This document shows, one piece after another, positions 24,231 through 34,009 of a stretch of DNA of 41,971 nt. Source of the DNA: an uncultured Prevotellaceae bacterium (GTDB lineage Bacteria; Bacteroidota; Bacteroidia; Bacteroidales; Bacteroidaceae). The DNA is taken from NCBI GenBank assembly GCA_902768105.1, contig CACXJZ010000044.1, forward strand, positions 1 through 41,971, read 5' to 3'. Positions within the stretch are counted from its first letter, which is position 1. Each line of letters opens with the position of its first letter. Under the pieces are notes generated by a model. The model saw only the letters and a program-made list of their open reading frames with translations. It ran no database searches and was not told the origin of the DNA. The position numbers and the translations under genes are program-made.

Positions 24231-27218
24231 TTAGAGTCGGACGCTGACGGGCTTGCCGCTATACTCCACGAGAGTGCCCTCGGGGTTATCGAGGTTGAGC
24301 TGACGGGGAGCATCCTTGCTGACGAGCACGACGTTGAAGCGGCGCTGTTTGAGCATGCCGTCGAACGAGCCCTCGCGCTTGCCGAAGGTGACAGTACGCG
24401 ACTGGTCGTCGTAACGGATGTCGATGGTGGCGTACTTGCCACGCTCATAGTTATAGTTGGTGCCCTCGTCCTCGTAGAGCTGGAAGGATCCGTCGGCTCC
24501 AGCATAGACGTAGAGGTTGATGAGCTCGGCAGGCTTCTCGTTGCTCCACTCCATCTGGGGGCCGAAGGGGATGATGGAACCCTCACGCACGAAGACGGGG
24601 ATGCGCTCGTAAGGTGCATCAACTACCAGTGTCTGTCCACCCTCGATCCACTCACCGGTATAGAAGTCATACCAGTCAGACTGCTCGGGGAAATAGACGC
24701 TGCGGTTACGAGCCTTGTAGTAACCCACAGGACAGGCCATCAGCGCAGGGCCTAACATCCACTGGTTGCCGATGTTGAGCACGTTGGCATCGCCGTTGAA
24801 GTCCATTACGAGGGCACGCATAAGCGTATAGTCCTTGAAGTGGGCCCAGCCAGCCAGCGAATAGAGGTAAGGCATGAGGCGATAGCGCAACTGGTCGTAG
24901 AATACAAACGACTTGTAGGCAGGATGGCTGTCGGGGGCAATGTTCCAGATTTCGCGCAGAGGCCACTGGCCGTGAGCACGGAACAGGGGGATGAAGGCGC
25001 CAAACTGGTTCCAGCGGCATTGCAGCTCGCGCCACTCCTTCAGGTCCTCGTTCTCCACACCCGTCTGGTCGTAGAGTTTCTGGGCTGCCACGTAGCGGTT
25101 CTCAACGCAGAAGCCACCCTGGTCCATACCCCAGAAGGGAATGCCCGACATGGAGTAGTTGAGACCTGCCGTCATTTGCGCACGCATATCCTCCCAGCGG
25201 GTACCGATGTCACCGCTCCACGTGGCCGTAGAGAAGCGCTGCTCGCCAGCAAATCCGCTTCGTGTAAGTAGGAACACGCGAGGCTCGTCTTTCTTGCCCT
25301 TCCAGACGGAGCGCTGACCGTTGTAAATAGCATCAGCATTGACCGTGCTGTAAGCATTGAAATACTCGGTAGAGGTGCCCAATGCCGTAGGGCCACAGAG
25401 CGCCTTGCGGTACCACATGGGCGTGCAGTCGCGCACATTGGGCTCGGAAGCATCCATCCACCAGGCATCAATGCCGCGGTTATACTTCGTATAGAGGTTA
25501 TCGTCCATCTGCTGCCAGAACATCTTGCGGGCTCCGGCATCGTAAGCATCGTAGAAACCACCGACATAGCCGGGTCCTACCCAGTCATGAATATCATCCT
25601 TGACAGCCTGAGTGTACATCCAGCCCTTCTGGTCAAGTGCCTTATAGTTAGCGGTGTTCTTGTAGAACTTGGGCCACACGCTAATCATGAAGCGTCCGTG
25701 CATCTGATGAACGCTGTCGAGCATGGCCTGCGGATTGGGGAAGCGCGCAGGCTCAAACTGGTGGCTACCCCACTGGTCCTCAGTCCAGTAGTTCCAGTCC
25801 TGCACGATGTTGTCGATGGGAATATGACGACGGCGGAACTCGCTGAGCGTCTCTTCAATCTCGGCACTCGTCTTGTAGCGCTCACGGCTCTGCCAGAAGC
25901 CCAGCACCCACTTGGGATAGAGGCTGGCCTTGCCCGTCAGCGTGCGATAGCCGGAGATAATCTCATCGAAGTCCTGGCCGCTGATGAAGTAGTAGTCCAT
26001 ATCGCGAGACATCTCACTCCAAATGCTCAGTTGACCCTGCTCCTTGGCGCTGCGGGGAGCTGCCACGCGCAGTCCGCAGTAGCTTTCGCCGCCATCGGGC
26101 TGCCACTCTATGCGCAGCTGGTTTTTGCGACCCTTGGCCAACTCGGCGGTGAACTTATAGGCATTGGGGTTCCAGGCCGTGCGCCAGCGCTCAGGAACCA
26201 CCTCCTTGCCGTCTATATATACCTTAATATATCCAGCGTAGTAGAGGATGAACTGGTAAGCCTGCTTCTTGCCTGCGCAATGGCCACAGCACTCAGGCTC
26301 CAGAAAACCCTCATAGACCACGTTGGCACCATCGAGCTTGAAGCCCTGGGGCAGGTTCTTCAGACCACCATCGTCGGTAGCGCGTGCTATTTCGGACGTC
26401 ATGGGATAGGCATATTCATAGTAGATGGAGTCCTCGTCGCGTACGAGTTTCTTGCCGTCCTTATCTATATAGGTACCCGTGAGATGGCCCTCACGTCCCT
26501 GACGGTCGTAGAGTTTGAACGCACGGTTGAGCTGCAGGTACTCATCGGGCTTGCCGAAGCGACAATAGGAATAGGAGTCCCACAGGATGCCGTAGTTCTT
26601 ATTGGAGAGCACAAAGGGAATGCTCACCTTGGTATTGTACTGGAACAGGTCTTCGTTCTTGCCCTTCATGTTGAACTCCTCAGACTGGTGCTGGCCCAAG
26701 CCGTAGAAAGCCTCATCGTCGGGGCTGTCGAAAACCGTCTGCCACTGCAGGCCGTGCTTCATCTCCTCTGTGAGGGCAGCGCCGCCCTTGAGTCCGTACT
26801 CACGCTCAGGTACGGTAAAAGGCTTGAACACCTTGCCGCCGGCAGCCTCCTTGAGCAGCAGCTTGTCGTTGCCGTCATAGAAGGTCAGCTCGCCCGTGGC
26901 CTTATCGACCACAGCCTTCACGTTTTTGGCCTTCACGGTTACGGTAGTCGCGTCCTCGCTGACGTCGAACTTCGGCTTGGCCGTCTGCGCCACAATCATC
27001 AGGCTCTGCGGCTTCACGGGCAGGGCCGCCTCCGACGTTGCCTGCACACGAATAATGTTGTCGTTAATTACTTGCAGACGCACGACTTTTGCTCCGTCGT
27101 TGGCCGGCGATTTCATCTGGATGGTCACAAAGTTGTCCTGCACGGTAAAGTCGGCAGCCATGAGCGCAGCCACAGCCATTGACAACAGTCCCGTCATCCA
27201 TGTACGTAAATTCTTCAT
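24231..27218 (-). CDS. GH31 alpha-xylosidase-like enzyme with PA14 insert
   Basis: 995 residues from ATG 27218, with a signal peptide (residues 1-21, MAVAALMAADF). Order: N-terminal beta-sandwich (residues ~25-235), a PA14-like insert (~255-390, with GYIKVYIDGKEVVPERWR), GH31 barrel (~430-760), then two beta-domains. The catalytic nucleophile is D589 in AWWMDASEPN and the acid/base D670 in WSGDIGTRWEDM; WVLGFWQSRERYKT is the usual family motif. The PA14-bearing architecture matches xyloglucan alpha-xylosidases of Bacteroides and Cellvibrio, so release of xylose side chains from xyloglucan oligosaccharides is likely, though alpha-glucosidase activity is not excluded. Upstream extension of the frame overlaps the sensor gene and lacks a signal, so 27218 is preferred. 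Last gene of the sensor operon, 22 bases after it. Confidence 0.92.
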   Translation of the reverse strand: MKNLRTWMTGLLSMAVAALMAADFTVQDNFVTIQMKSPANDGAKVVRLQVINDNIIRVQATSEAALPVKPQSLMIVAQTAKPKFDVSEDATTVTVKAKNVKAVVDKATGELTFYDGNDKLLLKEAAGGKVFKPFTVPEREYGLKGGAALTEEMKHGLQWQTVFDSPDDEAFYGLGQHQSEEFNMKGKNEDLFQYNTKVSIPFVLSNKNYGILWDSYSYCRFGKPDEYLQLNRAFKLYDRQGREGHLTGTYIDKDGKKLVRDEDSIYYEYAYPMTSEIARATDDGGLKNLPQGFKLDGANVVYEGFLEPECCGHCAGKKQAYQFILYYAGYIKVYIDGKEVVPERWRTAWNPNAYKFTAELAKGRKNQLRIEWQPDGGESYCGLRVAAPRSAKEQGQLSIWSEMSRDMDYYFISGQDFDEIISGYRTLTGKASLYPKWVLGFWQSRERYKTSAEIEETLSEFRRRHIPIDNIVQDWNYWTEDQWGSHQFEPARFPNPQAMLDSVHQMHGRFMISVWPKFYKNTANYKALDQKGWMYTQAVKDDIHDWVGPGYVGGFYDAYDAGARKMFWQQMDDNLYTKYNRGIDAWWMDASEPNVRDCTPMWYRKALCGPTALGTSTEYFNAYSTVNADAIYNGQRSVWKGKKDEPRVFLLTRSGFAGEQRFSTATWSGDIGTRWEDMRAQMTAGLNYSMSGIPFWGMDQGGFCVENRYVAAQKLYDQTGVENEDLKEWRELQCRWNQFGAFIPLFRAHGQWPLREIWNIAPDSHPAYKSFVFYDQLRYRLMPYLYSLAGWAHFKDYTLMRALVMDFNGDANVLNIGNQWMLGPALMACPVGYYKARNRSVYFPEQSDWYDFYTGEWIEGGQTLVVDAPYERIPVFVREGSIIPFGPQMEWSNEKPAELINLYVYAGADGSFQLYEDEGTNYNYERGKYATIDIRYDDQSRTVTFGKREGSFDGMLKQRRFNVVLVSKDAPRQLNLDNPEGTLVEYSGKPVSVRL

Positions 27219-27240
27219 TTGTCTAAGTATTATATTGTTT

Positions 27241-30200
27241 TTATTCCTCATCCATGAGTACGGCATCCGCAATCTCTTCGTTCTCGCCAGTAGGCAGCGT
27301 GATGGTAAACACGGTACCTCCGCCAGGATTGTCGGCCACCGAGATGGTGCCGCCATGAGCATCGATAACAGCCTTCACCCTGTCGAGTCCTACACCCTCG
27401 CCTTCCACCAGCATGGGCTCGAAGACGTGCGGCTTGAACTCGTCCCTGATGCCGATACCGTTGTCGGCAACCAAGATCTTCACCTCACCAGGGGTCGTTG
27501 CAAAGAGGCTAATCTGCATGATGCAATCATGGGGACTGAAATGTGCCGAGTTGGTCATCAGCAGACGGAGCATCTCGCCCAGCTGGCGGGCATCGAACGG
27601 CATTATCACCTCCTCCGTCGTCGAATTGAAGAACGTCTTGACGCGCTTATTCTCAGGCGACTTGAACGTGTCGCAGATGTCACGTACGAACTCGACGATG
27701 TTACGCTCTTTCTTCTCAAGATGTATCTCCTCCTGAACGACAGGTTCCTTATCCTTCATCATCTCCATGTGCATCTTGTTCATCCATTGCTGCTTCTCTG
27801 TCTCACGGCGCAGCGTCTCCGTCTCCATGTGACGGTCCTGACGGCGAATGAAGTTCTTGCGCCACCACCAGACGAACGACAGGAAGATAAGCAGGTAGAT
27901 GATGTAGGCTATCCACGTGCGGTAGAACGGCGGACGAATGGTGATTTCGAGCTGACTCTCAATGTCACCCATCGTACCGTCGTCATTGAGCATGCGCACA
28001 CACAGCGTGTAGGAACCTGCCGGCAGCGACATGTAAGTAATGTTGGGGTTCACCTCCTCCGTGCGCACCCACTCCTCGTTGAAGCCCATCAGCTTATAGA
28101 CAAAGCGCGAGCGGTTATGAATCTCACCGCTGCTGCTCGACAGCTGAATGGTAAACTGGTTCTCGCTGTACCTCAGCACCAACTGACGGCAGACGTCAAG
28201 TGCCTCGTCCAGTATCACACGGCCGTCGAACTCACGCGAGGGTTCCACCTCACGGTCAAAGACCTTCAGACCACTGAACAGGGGCGTTTCCTTGATACGT
28301 CCTGCACCCATCTGCTCAGGATTGATGATGTCAAGACCACCCTGTCCGCCTATGAGCACGATGCCGTCGGGCGTATAGCAAATGGAGCGCTGGTTATAGG
28401 GTCCGTTCTGCAAGCCGTCGCGGTTGTTGAAGCTGCGGACGACAAACGACCACCGTCCATTGTCCTCCTTCTTCAGGATGACGTTGCTCACACCGTAGTC
28501 AGTAACGAGCCACATGGTATGGCGACGGTCCTCGACAAAGCCATTGACCGTAGAGCCTATCAGACCCGACTTCATGTCAAGCAGATAGACATGGTTGGTC
28601 TTGGGGTCCCAGATGGTGGCACCCGACGTGGAGCCTTGCCAGACGAGTCCGCGGCTGTCCTCCATACCGCAGATAGACATCTCGGTAATCTCCACACCGT
28701 CCTGATTGTCGGTGATGTCGCGGTTATAGACCTTGAAGCGCTGGGGGTCGATGAGTGAATAGTAGTGCGAGTGGGACGCCATGAGCCAGCCCTTGGCCGT
28801 AGGCGTGATGGTAGAGATATAGTCGCTGGGAATGGGCGAATTATTCATGTTAATGTTACGCATGCGACCGGTATTGGGGTCAAGACGCTGGATACCTCCA
28901 CCCAGCGTACCAATCCAGATATAGCCGTCGCGCGTCTCATAGACCGTCCATACGTTGTTGCTGGCCAGGGCCGTAGAGTCGCCCGTAGCACGGTAGTTAG
29001 TCACATGACCGTCCTTAATGCGTATGAGACCGCCCTCGTAGGTGCCGAACCACGTAGAGCCGTCACTGGCAGCCAGCGATCCCACCATGATGTCGGAGCC
29101 GATGCCTGAGTTGGCCTTGTTATAGCTAACCTTCTCCTGCGTCCGCGGATCATAGCGAATGATACCCACATCGTTGGTACCCAACCACCAGTAGCCGGCC
29201 TTGTCAGCACAGATGGTGTTGATGTTACCCAACTCCAGATTCACGAAGTTCGACAGGTTCTCCGTGTAGAGGTTGAGACCGTTCATGTAAGAGCCAATCC
29301 ACATGCGGTCGTCCTTGTCGCGGTAGATGTTACGCAGGGTATTGTCGCTGATGGAGTTCTCGTCGTACTTGTCAGTCAGGAACTGACGATATTCCTTCGC
29401 CTTCACGTCGAGCACGAACAGTCCTCCGTGGTCGGTAGCCAGCCATATGCGTCCCTTGTTGTCGCAGTTCATGTCCCAGACAGCAGCCTCCTCGGGCACC
29501 TCGGTGAACCCCCAGGCACGCATGGCCTCCTGCAACGACATATACCAGCTGGGCGTAGTGCCAGGCTTACGCACATAGACCTTTCCTACAGCAATGAGCC
29601 AGAGGTTTCCCTGAGGGTCCAAACGTAGCTTGCAGTCCTGATTGACGGCACTTCCTGAGCTGCGCAGGTAGTTGTCCTTCCATAGAATCACGTTCTTCTC
29701 ACGGTCGAAGCAGAACACCTCGCCGTTAAACGAGCTGACATATACCTCGTTGCCCTTTTCAGCAAGACTGGAAAGGCCGAAGTCATTGTTGAATTCCTGG
29801 GCACCATAGCCATAGTTAAAGTGCTTCACCTGTTTGGTCTGCGGATTCAGATGCCAGAAGCCCGTGTCGAAGGTCTTCACCCAAATATCCTTTTTGCTGT
29901 CAATGAAGAGACGCTCAGGTCCGCCCTGAACGCCCATCTCGTGCAGCCAGACCTCCGGATGACGGTCGAAACGCTCCGTCACAGGGTCGAAGATGGTGTA
30001 GTTCATACCCTGCTTCAGCCACAGCTTCCCGTCGTAGGCTTCGTGCACCTCATCGACGTAGTTGCCTCGCATCGTTGTGGTATCTTTGGCATACGAATAG
30101 TAGGTCTTGATGCGGTAGCCGTCGTAGCGGTTCAGGCCATACGGCGTACCTATCCACACGAATCCGTGGGAGTCGCGCCTGATACACAGCACCTGTGAAT

Positions 30201-30321
30201 TACTCAGTCCGTCACGCGTATTCAGCCGACGGAACTTCATGTCAGGTATCACACCAGCTGACGCAACAACCTCAAAGGCGGTCAGAAAAACACAAATGGT
30301 CAGTAGTTTCCAGTATTTCAT
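27241..30321 (-). CDS. HTCS-type periplasmic sensor with degenerate histidine kinase and no output domain
   Basis: 1026 residues. Signal peptide/anchor at 1-22, then Reg_prop repeats forming two seven-bladed propellers (NTRDGLSNSQVLCIRRDSHG, WIGTPYGLNRYDGY, GYIWIGTLGGGIQRLD), then a Y_Y_Y domain (NPNITYMSLPAGSYTLCV), one membrane helix at ~797-818, and a cytoplasmic part. The ATPase domain (~900-1015) keeps the G1 box DNGIGI, FEPM and G2 GEGVGLDRVKAVIDAHGGTI, with an altered N box (LLMTNSAHFS). The linker between membrane and ATPase is short and has no HE-x-R/K-T-P phospho-acceptor motif. The receiver and AraC domains of normal hybrid systems are absent; the protein ends soon after the ATPase. 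Paralogous end to end with the sensor 14 bases upstream; precedes the GH31 gene it may control. Confidence 0.87.
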   Translation of the reverse strand: MKYWKLLTICVFLTAFEVVASAGVIPDMKFRRLNTRDGLSNSQVLCIRRDSHGFVWIGTPYGLNRYDGYRIKTYYSYAKDTTTMRGNYVDEVHEAYDGKLWLKQGMNYTIFDPVTERFDRHPEVWLHEMGVQGGPERLFIDSKKDIWVKTFDTGFWHLNPQTKQVKHFNYGYGAQEFNNDFGLSSLAEKGNEVYVSSFNGEVFCFDREKNVILWKDNYLRSSGSAVNQDCKLRLDPQGNLWLIAVGKVYVRKPGTTPSWYMSLQEAMRAWGFTEVPEEAAVWDMNCDNKGRIWLATDHGGLFVLDVKAKEYRQFLTDKYDENSISDNTLRNIYRDKDDRMWIGSYMNGLNLYTENLSNFVNLELGNINTICADKAGYWWLGTNDVGIIRYDPRTQEKVSYNKANSGIGSDIMVGSLAASDGSTWFGTYEGGLIRIKDGHVTNYRATGDSTALASNNVWTVYETRDGYIWIGTLGGGIQRLDPNTGRMRNINMNNSPIPSDYISTITPTAKGWLMASHSHYYSLIDPQRFKVYNRDITDNQDGVEITEMSICGMEDSRGLVWQGSTSGATIWDPKTNHVYLLDMKSGLIGSTVNGFVEDRRHTMWLVTDYGVSNVILKKEDNGRWSFVVRSFNNRDGLQNGPYNQRSICYTPDGIVLIGGQGGLDIINPEQMGAGRIKETPLFSGLKVFDREVEPSREFDGRVILDEALDVCRQLVLRYSENQFTIQLSSSSGEIHNRSRFVYKLMGFNEEWVRTEEVNPNITYMSLPAGSYTLCVRMLNDDGTMGDIESQLEITIRPPFYRTWIAYIIYLLIFLSFVWWWRKNFIRRQDRHMETETLRRETEKQQWMNKMHMEMMKDKEPVVQEEIHLEKKERNIVEFVRDICDTFKSPENKRVKTFFNSTTEEVIMPFDARQLGEMLRLLMTNSAHFSPHDCIMQISLFATTPGEVKILVADNGIGIRDEFKPHVFEPMLVEGEGVGLDRVKAVIDAHGGTISVADNPGGGTVFTITLPTGENEEIADAVLMDEE

Positions 30322-30334
30322 GATGCTCTTATGT

Positions 30335-32824
30335 TTAGGTATCTTTTCTCACAATTTTGTAATGGCGGTATAGCCAGTAGCATGCACCTGTCGCAAGCAA
30401 CAGATACAGGATGATAGCCCACCACGAGCGGTACCACGACTGTCCGATGGTGATGTCGAGCCGACTCTCCACCTCGCCCATCGTACCGTCGTCGTTGAGC
30501 ATGCGCACACAGAGCGTGTAAGAGCCTGCCGGCAGACCCATGTAGGTAATGTTGGGGTTGATGTCTGACGTCTTCATCCATTCATCGTTAAAGCCCTCCA
30601 GGCGATAGACGAAACGCGTACCGTTCTTGACACCTCCGTTGTCGGAGCCCATCTCAATGGTAAACTGGTTCTCGCTAGCTTTCAGCTCAATACCCTCCGT
30701 CTCGCTCAGCGTCTTCTCCAGGATGATGCGTCCGTCGAACTCAATGCCAGCCTCAATCAGGGTGTTAAACACCACCAGTCCACTGAACACAGGCTTCTCT
30801 TTACGCTGGTTGTCGGCCAGACTCTTGGTGTTGATAATGTCAAGTCCTTCCTGTCCACCCACGAGGATGCAACCAGAACGGGTGTAGTAGATGGCACGCT
30901 GGTTGAACGGGCCAGGCTGCAAGCCGTCACGGTCGTTATAGCTGCGCACGGAGAACGTCCACTCTCCGTCCTCATCCTTCTGGGGCGTCACGTTCGAGAC
31001 GCCATGATCGGTCACCACCCACATGGTGTGACGCGCATCCTCGGCAATAGCCACCACGTTCGAGCCATAGAAGCCTGACTTCATGTCGAGCAGATAGCTT
31101 CGACCCGACTCACGGTCAGAGATGGACAAGCCCGAGGGCGATGCCTGCCAGATGAGCTTCCGACTGTCAAACAGCGTCTGCGTCGATGCCCTTGAGATAG
31201 TATAGGTATGTTCATCGTGAGGGGGCGGCATGTTGATGACCCTGAAGGTTCTTGGATTAATCAGGGCGCAGTACTCCGAGTTACCCAGCATAATCCAGCC
31301 GTTGGCAGCGGTCGAAATGCTGTTGGTCCACACCGTTGCCAGATAGGAGTTCTTGTCGGTAAAGGCCCGTTGCGCACCGGTACGCTTGTCTATACGCACG
31401 GCACCACCGCCGAGCACACCGAGCCAGATGTTGCCCCAGTGGTCTTCCGTGATGCCCCAAATGTTGTTGGTGAGCAGCCGGCTGCCAGGCGTGGAAACGG
31501 TGATGTTGCTCCACTCCCCGTTCTTATACTTGATAAGACCGCCTTCCCACGTACCAAACCACAAGGTGCCGTCCTTCGAGCAGTAGCTGCTCACAATGAC
31601 GTCGTTGAGTGCGCCGATGTTCTGCTTACGGAACGAATCGACCACCTCATAGGTCTGCGGATTCACCTTCAGTATGCCACCGCTGTTCAGTCCTATCCAC
31701 CAGCTGCCCTGCTTGTCCTCGCAGATGGCATTGATGTCGCCCAGCGGCAGGCTATTGAAGAAACTCATAGCATCGGCGCTCATCGCCACACCGTTCTTGA
31801 ACGTTGCTGCCCACATGCGTCCAAGCTGGTCCTTGTAAAGAACCTTGGCTGTGGCTTCCGGCAACGAGCTCTCGTCCGTCTTGACGTTCGTAAACTGCCG
31901 CCACTCCTTGTTCTTAAAGTCGAGCACCAGGATACCGTAGTGGTCAGTTGCCACCCACAGATAACCGTGAATGTCGTAGCACACCTCCCACACGATGACA
32001 TCCTCAGGCACATTCTCGAAGCCCTTGGCACGCATCATTTCCGTCAGCGAGGTGAACCACCTGTCATCATTGAGCGAGTGGATATAGGTTCCCGTAGAGT
32101 GCGTGATGACCCACTGCATTTTGTTCGGCTCGTCAAAGAAGGTCCAGTAGTCGTTGTAGGCATTCAGGGCTTTCTTCACGTAGTCGTCCCTCCACAGCAC
32201 GACGCCCTTGTCGCCATCCAAACAGGCCAATTCTCCCAGGTTCGAGACAACGATGACACCCTCCTTCGACTCCGTAAAATTGGTAATGCCGAAGTCCTTG
32301 GGGAAATTACCCTTATCGTAGCCAAAGGGTATTCTGACTAACTTTTTGTTTTGAGGATTCAGACAGTACAGTCCGTTATCGTACGTCTTTACCCAGTAGC
32401 GTTTCTGACTGTCAATGAACATCGACTCCAGACCGCCCTTGACACCTTGCTCGTTCAGCCAAGTCGAGGGCGTACGGTCAACCCTTTCCGTCAGGGGATC
32501 GAGCACGGAGTAGTTCATGCCGTGATCCAGCCACAGCTTACCGTCGTACGCCTCCATTACCTTGTCCACACGGTTGTTGCGCAGCGTCATTGTGTCACGC
32601 TCGAACGAGTAGAAGTTACGGAAGCGGTAGCCGTCGTAGCGGCAGAGTCCGAACGGTGTGGCGAACCACATGAAGCCGTGTGAGTCACGTATGATTCCGT
32701 TCACTTGCGAGTTTGCAAGTCCGTCACGCGTATCCAAACGCTTGAACTTCACATCGGGAATGCCCAATGCAAAGAGCGACATAGTGCATGCACTAATAAG
32801 TATAGTTAGTATATACCTTTTCAT
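30335..32824 (-). CDS. Stand-alone HTCS-type periplasmic sensor ending after its membrane helix
   Basis: 829 residues. Signal peptide 1-19, Reg_prop propellers (DTRDGLANSQVNGIIRDSHG, WFATPFGLCRYDGY, GNIWLGVLGGGAVRID), Y_Y_Y domain (NPNITYMGLPAGSYTLCV), membrane helix at ~799-820, then only about ten cytoplasmic residues (HYKIVRKDT) before the stop. There is no kinase, receiver or DNA-binding domain, and the next gene starts 14 bases later, so no frameshifted remainder exists. It aligns throughout its length with the following gene, including near-identical Y_Y_Y segments, pointing to a tandem duplication with loss of the cytoplasmic half. It could dimerise with its paralogue as a ligand-binding subunit (inference). 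Confidence 0.88.
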   Translation of the reverse strand: MKRYILTILISACTMSLFALGIPDVKFKRLDTRDGLANSQVNGIIRDSHGFMWFATPFGLCRYDGYRFRNFYSFERDTMTLRNNRVDKVMEAYDGKLWLDHGMNYSVLDPLTERVDRTPSTWLNEQGVKGGLESMFIDSQKRYWVKTYDNGLYCLNPQNKKLVRIPFGYDKGNFPKDFGITNFTESKEGVIVVSNLGELACLDGDKGVVLWRDDYVKKALNAYNDYWTFFDEPNKMQWVITHSTGTYIHSLNDDRWFTSLTEMMRAKGFENVPEDVIVWEVCYDIHGYLWVATDHYGILVLDFKNKEWRQFTNVKTDESSLPEATAKVLYKDQLGRMWAATFKNGVAMSADAMSFFNSLPLGDINAICEDKQGSWWIGLNSGGILKVNPQTYEVVDSFRKQNIGALNDVIVSSYCSKDGTLWFGTWEGGLIKYKNGEWSNITVSTPGSRLLTNNIWGITEDHWGNIWLGVLGGGAVRIDKRTGAQRAFTDKNSYLATVWTNSISTAANGWIMLGNSEYCALINPRTFRVINMPPPHDEHTYTISRASTQTLFDSRKLIWQASPSGLSISDRESGRSYLLDMKSGFYGSNVVAIAEDARHTMWVVTDHGVSNVTPQKDEDGEWTFSVRSYNDRDGLQPGPFNQRAIYYTRSGCILVGGQEGLDIINTKSLADNQRKEKPVFSGLVVFNTLIEAGIEFDGRIILEKTLSETEGIELKASENQFTIEMGSDNGGVKNGTRFVYRLEGFNDEWMKTSDINPNITYMGLPAGSYTLCVRMLNDDGTMGEVESRLDITIGQSWYRSWWAIILYLLLATGACYWLYRHYKIVRKDT

Positions 32825-32851
32825 TTTCAGTATTTCTAGTTATGGTTATTG

Positions 32852-33994
32852 TCAAAATGCTTCAAATTGCTTGTTGTCAACGGTCTTGACGGCCATACAC
32901 TCCATCTCGACCAGCCATCCCGTCCTGCATACAGGAGCATGGACAATGATGTAGGGCTTATCAGGGAACCGCTCCTCGTAGAGCGCACGCACCACAGCAT
33001 AGTCGGCCGTATCGCGCAGATAGACAATCAGCAGCGGCACGTCGTCGAACGTGCAGTCGGCTTCTGCCAGCAGTGCCGCCACATTCTCCCACATGCGCTG
33101 TGTCTGCTTAACCACGTCCTTCTCGTACATCACCTGTCCCTTGTTGTTGATGCTGGCCGTTCCTGAGATGAACACATGGCGGCGGTCGCCATAGTCTATG
33201 TACGTGCCACGCTCGAAGCTCACGCCGTAGTCGCTGGTGCGGTTCAGGTGGGTGGGCGCATAGAGATAGTGCACCTGCTCCTCGCTGATGCCCTTCACCG
33301 CGTAGTTGTCCATCTGGCAGAGCACATTTGGATCCTGCTGTCGTCCGCCAATGCCCGTCGATGCAATGAAGTGGGTGTCGTGCTTCAGGCCCTGCGTAAA
33401 GAACACCTGATTACGGGCACGCACCACGCCACCGTAGTTCAAATCCACATCGTTGACAAAGAGCCACGTTCTGACGGCATTGTCCTTCAGCGTGCATCCT
33501 TCCTCCATCAGCTGCATGATATATTCGTTGAACAGCAGCCTTGTCTGGTATTCCGAGTTGGCAGCCAGGTTGCAGGCACTACCGTTCCAGAAGTGTCTGT
33601 AGCTGCCGTGCGCCACCTCGTAGAGTCCGCCCTGCGTCATGCGCGTCTGTACGTTCGTCTGCAACCACACCCACAGCCCAATCTTCGTACCGTCGAGCGG
33701 TGCCTGCTGTATGATGCTCTTCGCGCAGTCCGTCACGTCAGCCACCAGCACGTCGTCAGCCTGGTTTGCTGCGTCACTCAAGAAGTAGCGTTTGAAGACA
33801 GCCCTTGCGTCGGCATACGTCTGCAGCAGCTGTCTGTAGGCCCCCATGATGGCCTCCAGTTGCTGGCTGAACGGCAGCAAGGGACTATCCACCTGTATCA
33901 TGGCGTGGTATTCGCGCACCTCTGTGCCGTTGTCATAGCAGGTCACTCGTGTCTGCGCATGCCCACATACCATGTTTTCCACATTCATTTTCAT
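32852..33994 (-). CDS. Tandem RidA/chorismatase-like protein
   Basis: 380 residues with two YjgF/RidA-type folds: a divergent N-terminal one (~residues 20-200) and a recognisable C-terminal one (~265-375: RRHVFISGTASINNKGQVMY, ENVAALLAEADCTFDDV, YIIVHAPVCRTGWLVEMECMA). This two-domain design is that of FkbO/Hyg5-like chorismatases and of uncharacterised Rid-family proteins in Bacteroidota. An arginine (CRTGWLVE) and glutamate in the last motif are as in active Rid proteins. Small-molecule hydrolysis (imine or chorismate-like) is possible but unproved. No signal peptide is apparent, so it is cytoplasmic. It lies 15 bases after the HAD gene and 27 bases before the sensor gene, an odd companion for a carbohydrate sensor operon. 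Confidence 0.75.
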   Translation of the reverse strand: MKMNVENMVCGHAQTRVTCYDNGTEVREYHAMIQVDSPLLPFSQQLEAIMGAYRQLLQTYADARAVFKRYFLSDAANQADDVLVADVTDCAKSIIQQAPLDGTKIGLWVWLQTNVQTRMTQGGLYEVAHGSYRHFWNGSACNLAANSEYQTRLLFNEYIMQLMEEGCTLKDNAVRTWLFVNDVDLNYGGVVRARNQVFFTQGLKHDTHFIASTGIGGRQQDPNVLCQMDNYAVKGISEEQVHYLYAPTHLNRTSDYGVSFERGTYIDYGDRRHVFISGTASINNKGQVMYEKDVVKQTQRMWENVAALLAEADCTFDDVPLLIVYLRDTADYAVVRALYEERFPDKPYIIVHAPVCRTGWLVEMECMAVKTVDNKQFEAF

Positions 33995-34009
33995 TCCTAT
34001 CGATAGTTT

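Noticed and set aside
25587-27182. 531-codon plus-strand open frame opposite GH31
   Set aside because: Antisense shadow of a gene with clear catalytic motifs; translation is Leu/Val/His-rich without family features.
26896-28758. 620-codon plus-strand open frame across GH31 and the sensor-kinase gene
   Set aside because: It runs antisense through two well-supported genes and their junction, has no domain I recognise, and has no promoter-like site near its start.
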